Shown here: in pieces, positions 22,694 through 30,137 of the stretch
Numbering within the stretch: the first letter of the stretch is position 1
Layout: each line of letters opens with the position of its first letter
Assembly: GCA_023476565.1 (NCBI GenBank)
Contig: JAMCVZ010000050.1
Coordinates: forward strand, 1-33,820
Reading direction: 5' to 3'
Origin: Nitrospirota bacterium
GTDB lineage: Bacteria; Nitrospirota; Thermodesulfovibrionia; Thermodesulfovibrionales; Dissulfurispiraceae
Length of the DNA: 33,820 nucleotides
Notes under the pieces: model-generated
Told to the model about the DNA's origin: nothing
The model's input: the letters and a program-made list of their open reading frames with translations, nothing else
The model's database searches: none
Position numbers and translations under genes: made by a program

Positions 22694-23491
22694 ATGATGA
22701 AGTCGTTGAAGACAACGTTATTATTGCTTTTAATCTCATTGTTGCCGCTGAATGTGTTTGCCTCACAGGAGCTCCATGCGATTAGAGTAAATGCCTCTAC
22801 AAGCAGGCTCTATGAGCGTGCGCTGAATTTCTTCACCAAAAAGATTCCCGATGCCTTTGAAAAGAAGCTCGACAATTCCTACAAATATATTGATACGATA
22901 ACGGCCATATTCAGGGAGAAAAATATACCGCTTGATATAGCGTATCTCCCTCTTATAGAGAGCGGGTTTTCTCCTCTCTCGGTCGGTAGCGGCGATGCCG
23001 TAGGCTTGTGGCAGTTCGTCAGGAGCACCGGTCAGACGTATGGCCTTAAGATAGATAAATATGTCGATGAGCGGAAAGACCCTGTGAAATCGACCCATGC
23101 GGCAGCCAGATATCTGAAAGACCTCTATGGTATGTTCGGCGCGTGGGATATTGCGCTTGCGGCATATAATGCAGGCGAGGGCAAGGTCAAGCGTATGCTC
23201 ACCGGATACAGGTCTGTGCGGCTTCCGGATTTTTTACGTCTTTATCTTGCCAGGTTCATGGCCGCTTCCACAGTTGCTCAGAATCCCGAAGAGTACGGCC
23301 TGAAAACCCCTGAAGATATGCCGGACGACGACGCGGAGTATGTAGAAATAAAAACCGATGGGATAACCGGCCTGAACACGATAGCCGAACAGTACAATAC
23401 GACCGTCAAGATAATAAAAGAGCTGAATCCCGCCCTGCTCACCAACCAGACCCCGCCGTATCCGTATGTGCTGCGGCTGCCGGTCCCCTGA
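22694..23491 (+). CDS. Lytic transglycosylase, MltD/SLT type
   Basis: A 265-residue exported peptidoglycan lytic transglycosylase. A signal peptide covers about 1-24 (cleavage near VFASQ). The SLT domain has catalytic Glu89 in LIESGFSPLSVGSGDAVGLWQF, followed by TGQTYGL, DPVKSTHAAARYLKDLY and ALAAYNAGEGKV, all typical of MltD. The last 50 residues (GITGLNTIAEQYNTTVKIIKELNPAL) look like a single LysM-like cell-wall-binding motif. It cleaves the MurNAc-GlcNAc bond with 1,6-anhydro ring formation. Shine-Dalgarno GGGAGG; the next gene begins right after its stop. Confidence 0.92.
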   Translation: MMKSLKTTLLLLLISLLPLNVFASQELHAIRVNASTSRLYERALNFFTKKIPDAFEKKLDNSYKYIDTITAIFREKNIPLDIAYLPLIESGFSPLSVGSGDAVGLWQFVRSTGQTYGLKIDKYVDERKDPVKSTHAAARYLKDLYGMFGAWDIALAAYNAGEGKVKRMLTGYRSVRLPDFLRLYLARFMAASTVAQNPEEYGLKTPEDMPDDDAEYVEIKTDGITGLNTIAEQYNTTVKIIKELNPALLTNQTPPYPYVLRLPVP

Positions 23492-23494
23492 TTG

Positions 23495-24004
23495 ATGGGG
23501 GCCTTCGGTGCATTGTGGGGGCTGGCAGGTGTATCGCTGCTGCTTGGCAGCGCTGTTTACCGTCTGTCGCCCCTGGCCGCGGGGGCCTTTTCATGTGATC
23601 TGCTCTGGTATCATTGGGCAGCTCTGGCGCTTGTTGTTTTATTCATGGCCTATGCCGAGGGCTACCGGGGATTCCAGCAAAGATTTTCTCCGCGGGTGGC
23701 GGCACGGGCAAAATACTTAAAAGAGCATCCCAGATTTCTCCATGTGCTTCTGGCCCCGTTTTTCTGCATGGGCTATTTCCATGCCACAAAAAGGAGGCAG
23801 ATTACCTCAATCTCATTGACTGCGGGCATTATCGTTCTGATACTCCTGGTCCGCCTCTTGTCCCAGCCGTGGCGCGGGATTATTGATGCAGGCGTTGTGC
23901 TGGGGCTGGTATGGGGCCTCATTTCCCTGTTTGCTTTCAGTCTCAAGGCGTTTGCCTCAAAGGATTTTAAATACTCGCCTGAAGTTCCCGAAGAAGAGAG
24001 TTGA
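23495..24004 (+). CDS. Predicted four-helix membrane protein
   Basis: A 169-residue integral membrane protein with four hydrophobic segments (about 3-23, 37-55, 103-123, 131-153) and an amphipathic, basic stretch between the second and third (RGFQQRFSPRVAARAKYLKEHP). The tail is acidic. I do not recognise a characterised family. It begins directly after the transglycosylase stop (TTG ATG), so they form an operon and it may have an envelope role. No catalytic motif is visible. Confidence 0.7.
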   Translation: MGAFGALWGLAGVSLLLGSAVYRLSPLAAGAFSCDLLWYHWAALALVVLFMAYAEGYRGFQQRFSPRVAARAKYLKEHPRFLHVLLAPFFCMGYFHATKRRQITSISLTAGIIVLILLVRLLSQPWRGIIDAGVVLGLVWGLISLFAFSLKAFASKDFKYSPEVPEEES

Positions 24005-24079
24005 AAAGGACCTCCTCTATGAGGGCTCAAAGCAAAATAGATGCAGGATACTGCCTGGAATCAATGATGGATATCAAGA

Positions 24080-24109
24080 AAGGAGGACGGACACTGACCC
24101 GCCCTCCTT
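24080..24109. terminator. Terminator between convergent genes
   Basis: AAGGAGGACGG and CCGCCCTCCTT form an 11-position stem with one mismatch and an 8-nt loop. On the minus strand the stem is followed by TTTCTT, so it best terminates the NrfJ-like gene. It may also stop plus-strand transcripts from 23495. Confidence 0.7.
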
Positions 24110-24121
24110 GTGATGACGCTG

Positions 24122-24433
24122 TTACTGGATCGGTCCTGCTGAAAAATAGATTTTGTCGAATTTGCGCTTGAGGGTTTTGCTCTCGAAGTTTACCATTTCA
24201 GCTCCGGGCTGGAAGGCCATCTGCTGGCCCTTGGTTACTTTCATCTGCGGCACTGCAACCCAGGTCTTGTGGCCTTTGTTGTCGAGTTGGACATAGGTGT
24301 ATCCGCTGCTGTTCATGGTCTCGGTTACTTTTCCTGACAGCGGAGACGCTTCAGCCCCCGCATGGACGAACTGTCCGGCCATGGTAAGCATAAGAGCCAG
24401 GACCGTAGCTGCCACAACTAAAAATTTTTTCAT
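24122..24433 (-). CDS. Small exported OB-fold-like protein (NrfJ-like)
   Basis: A 103-residue secreted protein. The signal peptide covers 1-25 (MKKFLVVAATVLALMLTMAG, cleavage near VHAGA). The mature part, GKVTETMNSSGYTYVQLDNKGHKTWVAVPQ, is a beta-rich OB-like segment seen in small periplasmic proteins annotated as NrfJ or nucleic-acid-binding-like. It has no cysteines or heme motif in the mature protein. The start is the ATG after GGAGCGTGAA; an upstream start adds 11 residues. Monocistronic. Function unknown; association with cytochrome-containing respiration is known for relatives. Confidence 0.65.
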   Translation of the reverse strand: MKKFLVVAATVLALMLTMAGQFVHAGAEASPLSGKVTETMNSSGYTYVQLDNKGHKTWVAVPQMKVTKGQQMAFQPGAEMVNFESKTLKRKFDKIYFSAGPIQ

Positions 24434-24571
24434 TTCACGCTCCTTATATGGATTCGATACAATCACCGGCGGTAATCCCTACAATTATAGCATATGGCAG
24501 CTTTGTTAAACACGGTAATATCACCGGCAGGGAAACGGAATCCCGGAGATGAAAACCGCGCGGCTGCGGTC

Positions 24572-25390
24572 TTATTTTCTTTTTCTTATCCCTTCAAGAT
24601 TATGTACAAAGCCCGCGCCGATGAGGAAGATGCATGACGAATAGTATATCCACAGGAGAAATATCACGAAGGCTGAAAGAGGTCCGTAAATAGTTCCGAG
24701 CCGCGCAACTTTTACGACATACAGGGTAAAGAGATGCTTGGCCGCCTCAAGCAGGATGGCCGTGAACAACGCGCCTGACAGCGCATGGCCTATTCTCACT
24801 TTCCGTAACGGAAGCAATCCGTACAGGGTTGTCGCTGTCAGGAATACGAGCACAAACGGAACGACAAACCTTATCAGAAAGCCGGTTATCGTACCGATCT
24901 TCAAATCGGGGAAAAACTCCCTGAGCTCTTTAAGCATAGAGATACCCGAGGTCGCCCCGAAAGAGGTGATGACGAAGGTAATTATCAGCGTAACGATGAG
25001 CAGCGAGCGCAGCAGCGAAATTGCGAACGGCCGTTTGGCCCTTATCTTGAACAGGGCGTTTACGGCCGCCTCAAGAGAAGAGAAAAGCTGGTATGAGAGG
25101 AGGCCGTAAAGAACAAGCGTGAAGGCGCCGAGCCCCCTGTAAGATATCAGCTTTCTCAACTCTTCCGTTATCTTGTGGGTGATCGCCGGGAAGAGGCTCA
25201 CCAGTTTTGCTGAAAAAAATCTGAGGAAGGTTTCATTTTCGCCAAGGAAATATCCGAATATGGTTACCAGGAAGAGGCAGAACGGGATGAGCGTCATCAT
25301 AAAGAAATAGGACAGCGAGCCTGCCAGCATGAATCCGCCGTCCCTGAAGAAATCGATCAAGCCTTTGAAGATCGCCCGTGGATATTTCAT
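24572..25390 (-). CDS. YihY/BrkB family membrane protein
   Basis: A 272-residue protein of the YihY/virulence factor BrkB family (once called RNase BN). Six hydrophobic segments; typical landmarks are GGFMLAGSLSYFFMMTLIPF near 17-36, YGLLSYQLFSSLEAAVNALFKI, YGLLPLRKVRIGHALSGALFTAILLEAAK and YGPLSAFVIFLLWIYYSSCIFLIGAGF. Transport or membrane function is unproven. The basic C-terminus is cytoplasmic. The gene is single on the minus strand. The 104-bp gap to the next gene contains a GCCGGC-CCTGTT-GCCGGC hairpin without a T-run. Confidence 0.9.
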   Translation of the reverse strand: MKYPRAIFKGLIDFFRDGGFMLAGSLSYFFMMTLIPFCLFLVTIFGYFLGENETFLRFFSAKLVSLFPAITHKITEELRKLISYRGLGAFTLVLYGLLSYQLFSSLEAAVNALFKIRAKRPFAISLLRSLLIVTLIITFVITSFGATSGISMLKELREFFPDLKIGTITGFLIRFVVPFVLVFLTATTLYGLLPLRKVRIGHALSGALFTAILLEAAKHLFTLYVVKVARLGTIYGPLSAFVIFLLWIYYSSCIFLIGAGFVHNLEGIRKRK

Positions 25391-25494
25391 AGTATTTGCC
25401 GTACCTTTGCCTGATAATATACCATTTCAAGGGACGATAAGGGGATTGTCGGCGGATGCTGAGATGACATATGCCGGCCCTGTTGCCGGCGCGC

Positions 25495-26610
25495 TTAATT
25501 CTTTATCTTCAGGAGCAGTTCGAGCGATTTTCTGTAATCGGCCGCAGCCTCTTTCAGCATCCTGTTTTTCTCATAAACCTCTGCACGCAGGCGGTAGGTC
25601 GCAGGGTCGTACGGGTTGAGCGCTATCGCCTGCTCGAACGCGCCGAGCGCCTCTTTCAACTGCCCGTTCATCCCCAGGGCATAAGCGAGATAATAGTGGG
25701 CCGGAGTATATGTTTCGGTCTCGTTTTTCACTGTTTTGCCGAGAACCTCGACTGCCTCTTTTGACCTGCCGGTCTTTGAAAGCAGGTAGCCGTACTCGCT
25801 TGCAGCCATGATATTCTCAGGCTCTGAAGCAAGGGCCTTTTTCAATTCCTCTTCGGCCTCGGTATTTTTGCCTTCCAGTTCGTAAAGCTTTGCCTGCTCA
25901 ACGTAAGGGAGTATGAACCTGGGGTCTTTTTCTATCGCCTTCTTAAACAGCATATGGGCCATTTCATTTTGTTTTCTGTTCGCAAACTGGACGGCAAGGT
26001 TTGCGTCCGCAATGGCATCGTGACGCGCCCTGTATTTAGGCTCAAACTTCTTGCGGGGCGGCTCGCCTGCAAGGACGAGGAGATAATCGAACATATCCTC
26101 GGTGCCTACGAGGGGAAGCCCCGGAAGCGCATAGGCTACCTTGCCTTCCGCTATGACGAGGGTGGAAGGCAGGGCGATGATATCGTAAGTATGAAAGGTA
26201 TTCAGTTCTCTATCGAGAAGTACCGGAAAGGTGATGTCCAGTTCTTTGACCAGTTTTTTTATGCCCTCGATATCTGCGCTGGAGATTGTCTGGTTGTCCG
26301 CATTGATCCCGATGACCTGTATCCCCCTGTCCTTGTATTTCTTGTAAAAGCCCTCAAACCTTTTGAGCGCTTTCGGTGAATTGGCGCTCCACGTCGACCA
26401 GAACAGGATTACGGTCGTTTTATTCCGGGAGAATTGGGACAGTCTGACGGACTTGCCCTCCAGGTCCTTAAGGGAGAAATCGGGCGACTGCGCCCCCGGC
26501 TGCAGCAATGCCTGGGCCAGGGCCGTACAGGAGAAAAAGGCAACGGCCATTACGGTAAAGACCATTGCGCGCACGGCGAACTTTCCTGTTTTCCTGCTGG
26601 AATATTTCAT
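25495..26610 (-). CDS. TlpA-like thioredoxin fold with TPR repeats, no active cysteines
   Basis: A 371-residue exported protein. A signal sequence ends near TALAQA; an FFSC before it could also be a lipobox. The TlpA/AhpC-TSA thioredoxin-like domain (about 40-190) has PDFSLKDLEGKSVRLSQF, but the active site is FWSTWSANSPK, where relatives have WCxxC. Both cysteines are serine or other residues, so it cannot do disulfide exchange, although the cis-Pro loop ALPST is kept. The C-terminal 170 residues hold four to five TPR motifs (MAHMLFKKAIEKDPRFI, AEEELKKALASEPENI, ALGAFEQAIALNPYDP, AAADYRKSLELLLKI). I infer a periplasmic scaffold. The start ATG follows GAGAGCGG. Confidence 0.85.
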   Translation of the reverse strand: MKYSSRKTGKFAVRAMVFTVMAVAFFSCTALAQALLQPGAQSPDFSLKDLEGKSVRLSQFSRNKTTVILFWSTWSANSPKALKRFEGFYKKYKDRGIQVIGINADNQTISSADIEGIKKLVKELDITFPVLLDRELNTFHTYDIIALPSTLVIAEGKVAYALPGLPLVGTEDMFDYLLVLAGEPPRKKFEPKYRARHDAIADANLAVQFANRKQNEMAHMLFKKAIEKDPRFILPYVEQAKLYELEGKNTEAEEELKKALASEPENIMAASEYGYLLSKTGRSKEAVEVLGKTVKNETETYTPAHYYLAYALGMNGQLKEALGAFEQAIALNPYDPATYRLRAEVYEKNRMLKEAAADYRKSLELLLKIKN

Positions 26611-26688
26611 TGTACCGCTCTCGTTACCCGGTATAATATACAATATTCAGGAAAAATCAGCCAACTGTTTAAACCGGATAACCGAATC

Positions 26689-26716
26689 TTGACTTTTGGA
26701 GGTATAAAGTTTTAAT
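26689..26716 (+). promoter_or_regulatory. Probable promoter of tRNA-Phe
   Basis: TTGACT at 26689-26694 and TTTAAT at 26711-26716 are separated by 16 bp. The start of transcription would fall about 10 nt before the tRNA. Confidence 0.5.
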
Positions 26717-26734
26717 GTTTTAGATTATGGCTTT

Positions 26735-26810
26735 GGGCAGTTAGCTCAGTCGGTAGAGCAGGGGCCTGAAAAGCCCCGTGTCGGGAGTTCGATTCTCTCA
26801 CTGCCCACCA
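26735..26810 (+). tRNA. tRNA-Phe (GAA)
   Basis: A complete 76-nt cloverleaf with encoded CCA. The acceptor pairs GGGCAGT with ACTGCCC. The D-arm is GCTC-AGTCGGTA-GAGC. The anticodon arm is GGGGC-CTGAAAA-GCCCC with anticodon GAA. The T-arm is GGGAG-TTCGATT-CTCTC. The gene is intact, and no duplicated 3' end is seen nearby. After it, two 12-nt direct repeats of CCGCACCTGTT (26832, 26846) occur in the gap. Confidence 0.97.
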
Positions 26811-26897
26811 TTTCCGACTATTCCCGGTATACCGCACCTGTTCTCCCGCACCTGTTTATCCCCATCCGGCGCATGCGTTTTCAAACAGCCTTAAAAC

Positions 26898-26927
26898 TTG
26901 ATTTCCGAGCGGAAAATATGTTATAAA
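26898..26927 (+). promoter_or_regulatory. Probable promoter of the rpsF operon
   Basis: TTGATT at 26898-26903 and TATAAA at 26922-26927 with an 18-bp spacer, about 100 nt upstream of the rpsF ATG. This gives a leader long enough for the hairpins listed next. Confidence 0.5.
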
Positions 26928-26943
26928 TACAGACTTAATGGGT

Positions 26944-26979
26944 GACCGGAAGTTCTTATCAATAAAAGATTTCCGGGTC
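26944..26979 (+). promoter_or_regulatory. Candidate S6:S18 leader hairpin
   Basis: GACCGGAA (26944-26951) pairs with TTCCGGGTC (26971-26979), with one bulged G and a 19-nt loop. It lies in the rpsF leader. S6-S18 complexes regulate this operon in many bacteria by binding a leader stem with an unpaired CCG-type element. The match here is by position and general shape only. Confidence 0.4.
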
Positions 26980-26986
26980 CCTCCAT

Positions 26987-27006
26987 GCCCTTTCATATGA
27001 AAGGGC
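26987..27006 (+). promoter_or_regulatory. Perfect 20-nt palindrome upstream of rpsF
   Basis: GCCCTTTCATATGAAAGGGC is self-complementary and followed by TTTATAT, 14 nt before the Shine-Dalgarno GGAGGTG. It could be a weak attenuator or part of the leader control structure. Confidence 0.5.
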
Positions 27007-27030
27007 TTTATATCCATGTGGAGGTGTTTG

Positions 27031-27405
27031 ATGAACGTTTACGAGAATATGGTTATTCTGAATCCTTCCCTTAACGACGAGGAGATAAAATCCGCCGTCG
27101 ACAAGATCTCCGACCTCATTGCAAATTCCGGGGGAGAAGTGCTGAAAGCCGAGAATTGGGGAAGAAGAAAGCTTGCGTACGAACTGAACAGGCAGAAGAT
27201 GGGGTTGTATGTTTTCTTTTTATTCAAGGCCCCTTCCGCAACAGTAAAAAAGATCGAGGACTATTTCAAGGTCTTTGATCCTGTCCTCAAATTCATGGTC
27301 ATCAAGCTCGGCAGCAAGCAGATAGCGGCCCTTCCCAAAGAGGTTGCCGGAGCTCCCGCCCAGCAGGAAACAACGCAAGCCGCTGAGCAGAAGGCGGCTT
27401 CCTGA
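27031..27405 (+). CDS. rpsF: 30S ribosomal protein S6
   Basis: A 124-residue S6. VYENMVILNPSLNDEEI, GRRKLAYELNRQKMGLYVFFLF and DYFKVFDPVLKFMVIK are the family's conserved strands. An alanine/glutamine-rich tail of about 25 residues replaces the acidic tail of some homologues. The start follows GGAGGTG; a more upstream in-frame ATG (27016) would include the Shine-Dalgarno in the coding region. S6 binds S18 in the small-subunit platform. The TGA overlaps the ssb ATG by one base. Confidence 0.97.
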   Translation: MNVYENMVILNPSLNDEEIKSAVDKISDLIANSGGEVLKAENWGRRKLAYELNRQKMGLYVFFLFKAPSATVKKIEDYFKVFDPVLKFMVIKLGSKQIAALPKEVAGAPAQQETTQAAEQKAAS

Positions 27406-27806
27406 TGTTTAACAGGATCATACTCATAGGAAACCTTACGAAGGATCCGGAAGTGAGATACACGCCCGGTGGAACTCCCGTAGCGACCATGAGGCTTGCC
27501 GTAACATCCAAGTACAAGCAGGGCGATGAAGTAAAGGACGATACGCTCTTTATCGATGCGGTCGTTTTCGGCAGGCAGGCCGAAAGCTGCGGGCATTACC
27601 TGAGCAAGGGAAATCCGGTGCTTGTGGAAGGCAGGCTCAGGGAGAGGAAATGGGAAACGGACGGAGTTCAGAAGAACAAGGTCGAGGTGATTGCCAGCAA
27701 CGTAAGATTTTTACCGAAAAGGGAACAGCGTCCGGCCCGGACAGAGGGCACTGATTCAGCCGATACGACGCCGCCGGAGGAAATCACCGATCTTGAGCCG
27801 TTTTAA
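27405..27806 (+). CDS. ssb: Single-stranded DNA-binding protein
   Basis: A 133-residue SSB. The OB fold covers about 1-105 (FNRIILIGNLTKDPEVRYTP, LFIDAVVFGRQAESCGHYLSKG, VLVEGRLRERKWE, VIASNVRFL), followed by a short acidic tail ending in DLEPF. The tail resembles the DIPF-type tip that contacts repair and replication proteins, although it is shorter than in E. coli. ssb lies between rpsF and rpsR, as in many bacteria. It overlaps rpsF (TGATG). Confidence 0.96.
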   Translation: MFNRIILIGNLTKDPEVRYTPGGTPVATMRLAVTSKYKQGDEVKDDTLFIDAVVFGRQAESCGHYLSKGNPVLVEGRLRERKWETDGVQKNKVEVIASNVRFLPKREQRPARTEGTDSADTTPPEEITDLEPF

Positions 27807-27845
27807 GAATGAACTTTGATTTTTTGAAAGGAGACAGGAGATAGT

Positions 27846-28088
27846 ATGGCAATGAATCATGGACACGGACAGAAAAGATTTCAGAGGAGAAAGTTTTGCA
27901 GGTTTTGCGCCGATAAAGTGCCGTTTGTAGATTATAAGGACTTGAAGGGCCTGAGAAGCTACATGACCGAGCGCGGGAAGATACTCACACGGAAAATGAC
28001 CGGCACCTGCGCTTCCCATCAGAGGGAATTGACTGTAGCGATACAGAGGGCCAGGAACATAGCGCTCCTTCCATTCATGGAGAGGTGA
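27846..28088 (+). CDS. rpsR: 30S ribosomal protein S18
   Basis: An 80-residue S18: [40 protein letters not shown] is followed by the RNA-binding [19 protein letters not shown]. CxxC plus a later Cys suggest the zinc-containing form of S18. GGAGACAGGAG precedes the ATG. rplI, which often follows, is absent; DUF507 genes take its place. Confidence 0.97.
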   Translation: MAMNHGHGQKRFQRRKFCRFCADKVPFVDYKDLKGLRSYMTERGKILTRKMTGTCASHQRELTVAIQRARNIALLPFMER

Positions 28089-28089
28089 T

Positions 28090-28371
28090 ATGCGGATACC
28101 GAAAAGCTGGGTGCCGTTCTTGGCGAAGCGGATTGTGGACACCCTCATCAAGAAAGAGCTCATAGAGCCGACTATCCCCGGGGATGAGCTTGTGGAAGAG
28201 GCGGGAAAACTGCTTATGAACGAGCTGATGGTCGAAGACAGGCTCCATGAGGAAGTGCGCCTGATTTTAAAGAAATACGAGTCTGAAATAGCGAAGGGAA
28301 GGCTTGATTATAAAAGGCTCTTTGATATGACAAAACAAAAACTGGTGAAAGAGAAGAACCTCGTATTATGA
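28090..28371 (+). CDS. DUF507 family protein, copy 1
   Basis: A 93-residue helical protein beginning one base after the rpsR stop. MRIPKSWVPFLAKRIVDTLIKKELIE, then EEVRLILKKYESEIAKGRLDYKRLFDMTKQKL, match DUF507, small proteins usually encoded in pairs. Function is unknown. The ATG of copy 2 overlaps its stop. Co-transcription with S18 suggests a growth-linked role. Confidence 0.85.
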   Translation: MRIPKSWVPFLAKRIVDTLIKKELIEPTIPGDELVEEAGKLLMNELMVEDRLHEEVRLILKKYESEIAKGRLDYKRLFDMTKQKLVKEKNLVL

Positions 28372-28646
28372 TGCTCTCGGACGACAAGGTAACCCATATG
28401 ACCTTTGTGCTGCTTAAGGGCCTGATGGACAAGGGCCTGATAACCCTGAAAGGGGATGATTCCCTTTTGAGAAGGGAAATAAAGCGGACGATCATCAACG
28501 AATTGAAAGCAGGGGAAGATGTCGACAGTGCGGTCAGGAAGAAGCTCCAGTCCTTTTCCAAGAAGCTTGTGGAGGGAAGCCCTGAATGGGATGTGCTGTA
28601 TAAAAAGTTTTTCGAAGAAGAGGAAGTGAAAAGAGGAAGAAGATAA
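28368..28646 (+). CDS. DUF507 family protein, copy 2
   Basis: A 92-residue DUF507 paralogue (MLSDDKVTHMTFVLLKGLMDKGLI, then IKRTIINELKAGEDVDSAVRKKL and a basic tail VKRGRR). It begins in an ATGATG that overlaps the stop of copy 1; the second ATG (28371) is equally possible. Sequence identity between the copies is limited but the helical plan is the same, which suggests a heterodimer. Confidence 0.85.
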   Translation: MMLSDDKVTHMTFVLLKGLMDKGLITLKGDDSLLRREIKRTIINELKAGEDVDSAVRKKLQSFSKKLVEGSPEWDVLYKKFFEEEEVKRGRR

Positions 28647-28649
28647 TTG

Positions 28650-28713
28650 CAAATGCAAAAGTGCACATTGAAAAGTTCAAATTGTAAAAAGGATTCCAGC
28701 AATTTTGCATTTG
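28650..28713. repeat. Nested inverted repeat before the HNH gene
   Basis: CAAATGCAAAA (28650-28660) and TTTTGCATTTG (28703-28713) are perfect 11-bp arms. Inside, TTGAA-AAG-TTCAA (28668-28680) forms a smaller hairpin. It has the same nested architecture as the element at 21003 but unrelated arm sequence. Confidence 0.55.
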
Positions 28714-28728
28714 GATTTTATAATTATT

Positions 28729-29016
28729 ATGTGGTTTGTATCGGATATTCCGGAAAGTGATGTAAAAAGGGAGAGGGCCATAGCCCGCGAGCTCCGCAAG
28801 AGCAGTTGGTGGAAGCGGAAGTGCGCGGAAGGCACGTGCTATTATTGCGGCTCGAAAGTGGCCGCCGGGGACCTGACCATGGATCATATCGTGCCTGTCA
28901 TCCGGGGCGGCAGGTCGGTGAAAAGCAACATTGTCACGGCCTGCAAGGAATGCAACAACAAGAAGAAATACCTGCTCCCCATCGAATGGGAAGAATACCT
29001 TCAAGGCTTTGAGTAA
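28729..29016 (+). CDS. HNH endonuclease
   Basis: A 95-residue HNH nuclease. The Cys-paired zinc site is in CYYCGSKV and CKECNNKK. The catalytic core is MDHIVPVIRGGRSVKSNIVTACKECN, with Asp-His of the HNH motif, a downstream Asn and the C-terminal NNKK. It is a small stand-alone domain of the type found in many genomes, with specificity unknown. I use the ATG at 28729, with an upstream start at 28705 giving 8 more residues. It follows the rpsR-DUF507 run after the inverted repeat. Confidence 0.88.
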   Translation: MWFVSDIPESDVKRERAIARELRKSSWWKRKCAEGTCYYCGSKVAAGDLTMDHIVPVIRGGRSVKSNIVTACKECNNKKKYLLPIEWEEYLQGFE

Positions 29017-29110
29017 TACTTCCGGATAACGGAATATCACCCCTTCGTTTTTTTAACTCCTGCCGCACCGATATCACGAAGCATGGACCGTGCCGGAATA
29101 CAGGCAGGCA

Positions 29111-29887
29111 TTATGCCAGCAAGGCATCTATTTTTCGCCCGATATCCTCAGTTTCCATAATTGAGGCGCCGATAAGCATCGCATCTATACCGGCGTCTAT
29201 TAGTTTAATCACGTCCACCCTGTCCCTGATGCCGCTCTCGCTGACCACTATCTTGTCTTTCGGTATACCCTTTTTTAACCTGAAGGTTGTGGACAGGTCT
29301 ATCCGCAGCGTCTTGAGGTCACGGTTGTTTATTCCTATGATTCCGGCATTGACGATAAGCGCCTTTTCAAGGTCGGCCTCGTTATGCACCTCAAACAATA
29401 CCTGGAGTCCCAGTTCGCCCGCAAGGTGCAGGTATTCGCCGGCCTGGTTTTTATCGAGCACAGCGGCAATCAGCAAGAGGGCATCGGCGCCATGCGCCCT
29501 TGATTCGTATACTTGATACTCATCGAAGATAAAGTCCTTTCTCAGGACCGGTTTGGAGGTTGCGCTCCTGACCTGCCGGATAAAGGACAGGTGACCCTGA
29601 AAGAAATCCTCTTCGGTAAGAACGGATACGGCATTGACGGCTTTTTCTTCGTATACGGACGCTATCCGGGCGGGGTCGAAGTCCTTTCTGATAACCCCCT
29701 TCGAGGGCGATGCCTTTTTGATTTCAGCGATGAGCCTTATGCCGCGCTCACCCTTTACAGCACGCGCAAAGTCCCTTGGCTTATCCGCCTCCCGCAGGCG
29801 GCTTTTAAGTTCGTGGAGTGGGATGATGCTTTTCGAGTGTGCTATGCGCTCGGCCTTCTTTTCGAGGATTTTATTCAAGACGCTCAT
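29111..29887 (-). CDS. trpC: Indole-3-glycerol phosphate synthase
   Basis: A 258-residue TIM-barrel enzyme of tryptophan synthesis (CdRP to indole-3-glycerol phosphate). LIAEIKKASPSKG with the substrate lysines, SVLTEEDFFQG, VLRKDFIFDEYQVYE, GINNRDL and VSESGI, plus the closing phosphate site GASIM, are all present. Length fits the family when started at MSVLNKIL. An upstream ATG would add 17 atypical residues, though neither has a clear Shine-Dalgarno. The gene is alone; no other trp gene is visible within the window. It is divergent from the SLC13 gene. Confidence 0.95.
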   Translation of the reverse strand: MSVLNKILEKKAERIAHSKSIIPLHELKSRLREADKPRDFARAVKGERGIRLIAEIKKASPSKGVIRKDFDPARIASVYEEKAVNAVSVLTEEDFFQGHLSFIRQVRSATSKPVLRKDFIFDEYQVYESRAHGADALLLIAAVLDKNQAGEYLHLAGELGLQVLFEVHNEADLEKALIVNAGIIGINNRDLKTLRIDLSTTFRLKKGIPKDKIVVSESGIRDRVDVIKLIDAGIDAMLIGASIMETEDIGRKIDALLA

Positions 29888-30009
29888 ATTGAAGATTTTA
29901 CTTGATACCGTTGCCGTGAAACAAGTTTTTTCTTCCATGGACAGGTTGTCTTCCAGACGACAGTAAGCCGTGGTTGTTTTTTACTATCATGTGGCAGGAG
30001 ATTTAAAAT

Positions 30010-30102
30010 ATGAGGGCAAAAAAGGAGGGGCCGCGAAAAGAGCACGCGCAGAAGCAGACATCAGGCTGCCAGGCCCGCAAAATGTGGTTGAGGGGTAATT
30101 AA
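30010..30102 (+). CDS. Possible 30-residue leader ORF
   Basis: A short frame with CAGGAG upstream, coding for a basic peptide (RAKKEGPRKEHAQKQTSGC...). It ends 36 nt before the SLC13 ATG. Only the Shine-Dalgarno and openness support it. It may be noise in the 200-bp intergenic region. Confidence 0.15.
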   Translation: MRAKKEGPRKEHAQKQTSGCQARKMWLRGN

Positions 30103-30137
30103 TAATCTGCAAGATTGAAAAATCGAGGGAGGATCAT

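Noticed and set aside
25474-25491. Terminator between YihY and TlpA-like genes
   Set aside because: The GCCGGC hairpin has no T-tract on either strand.
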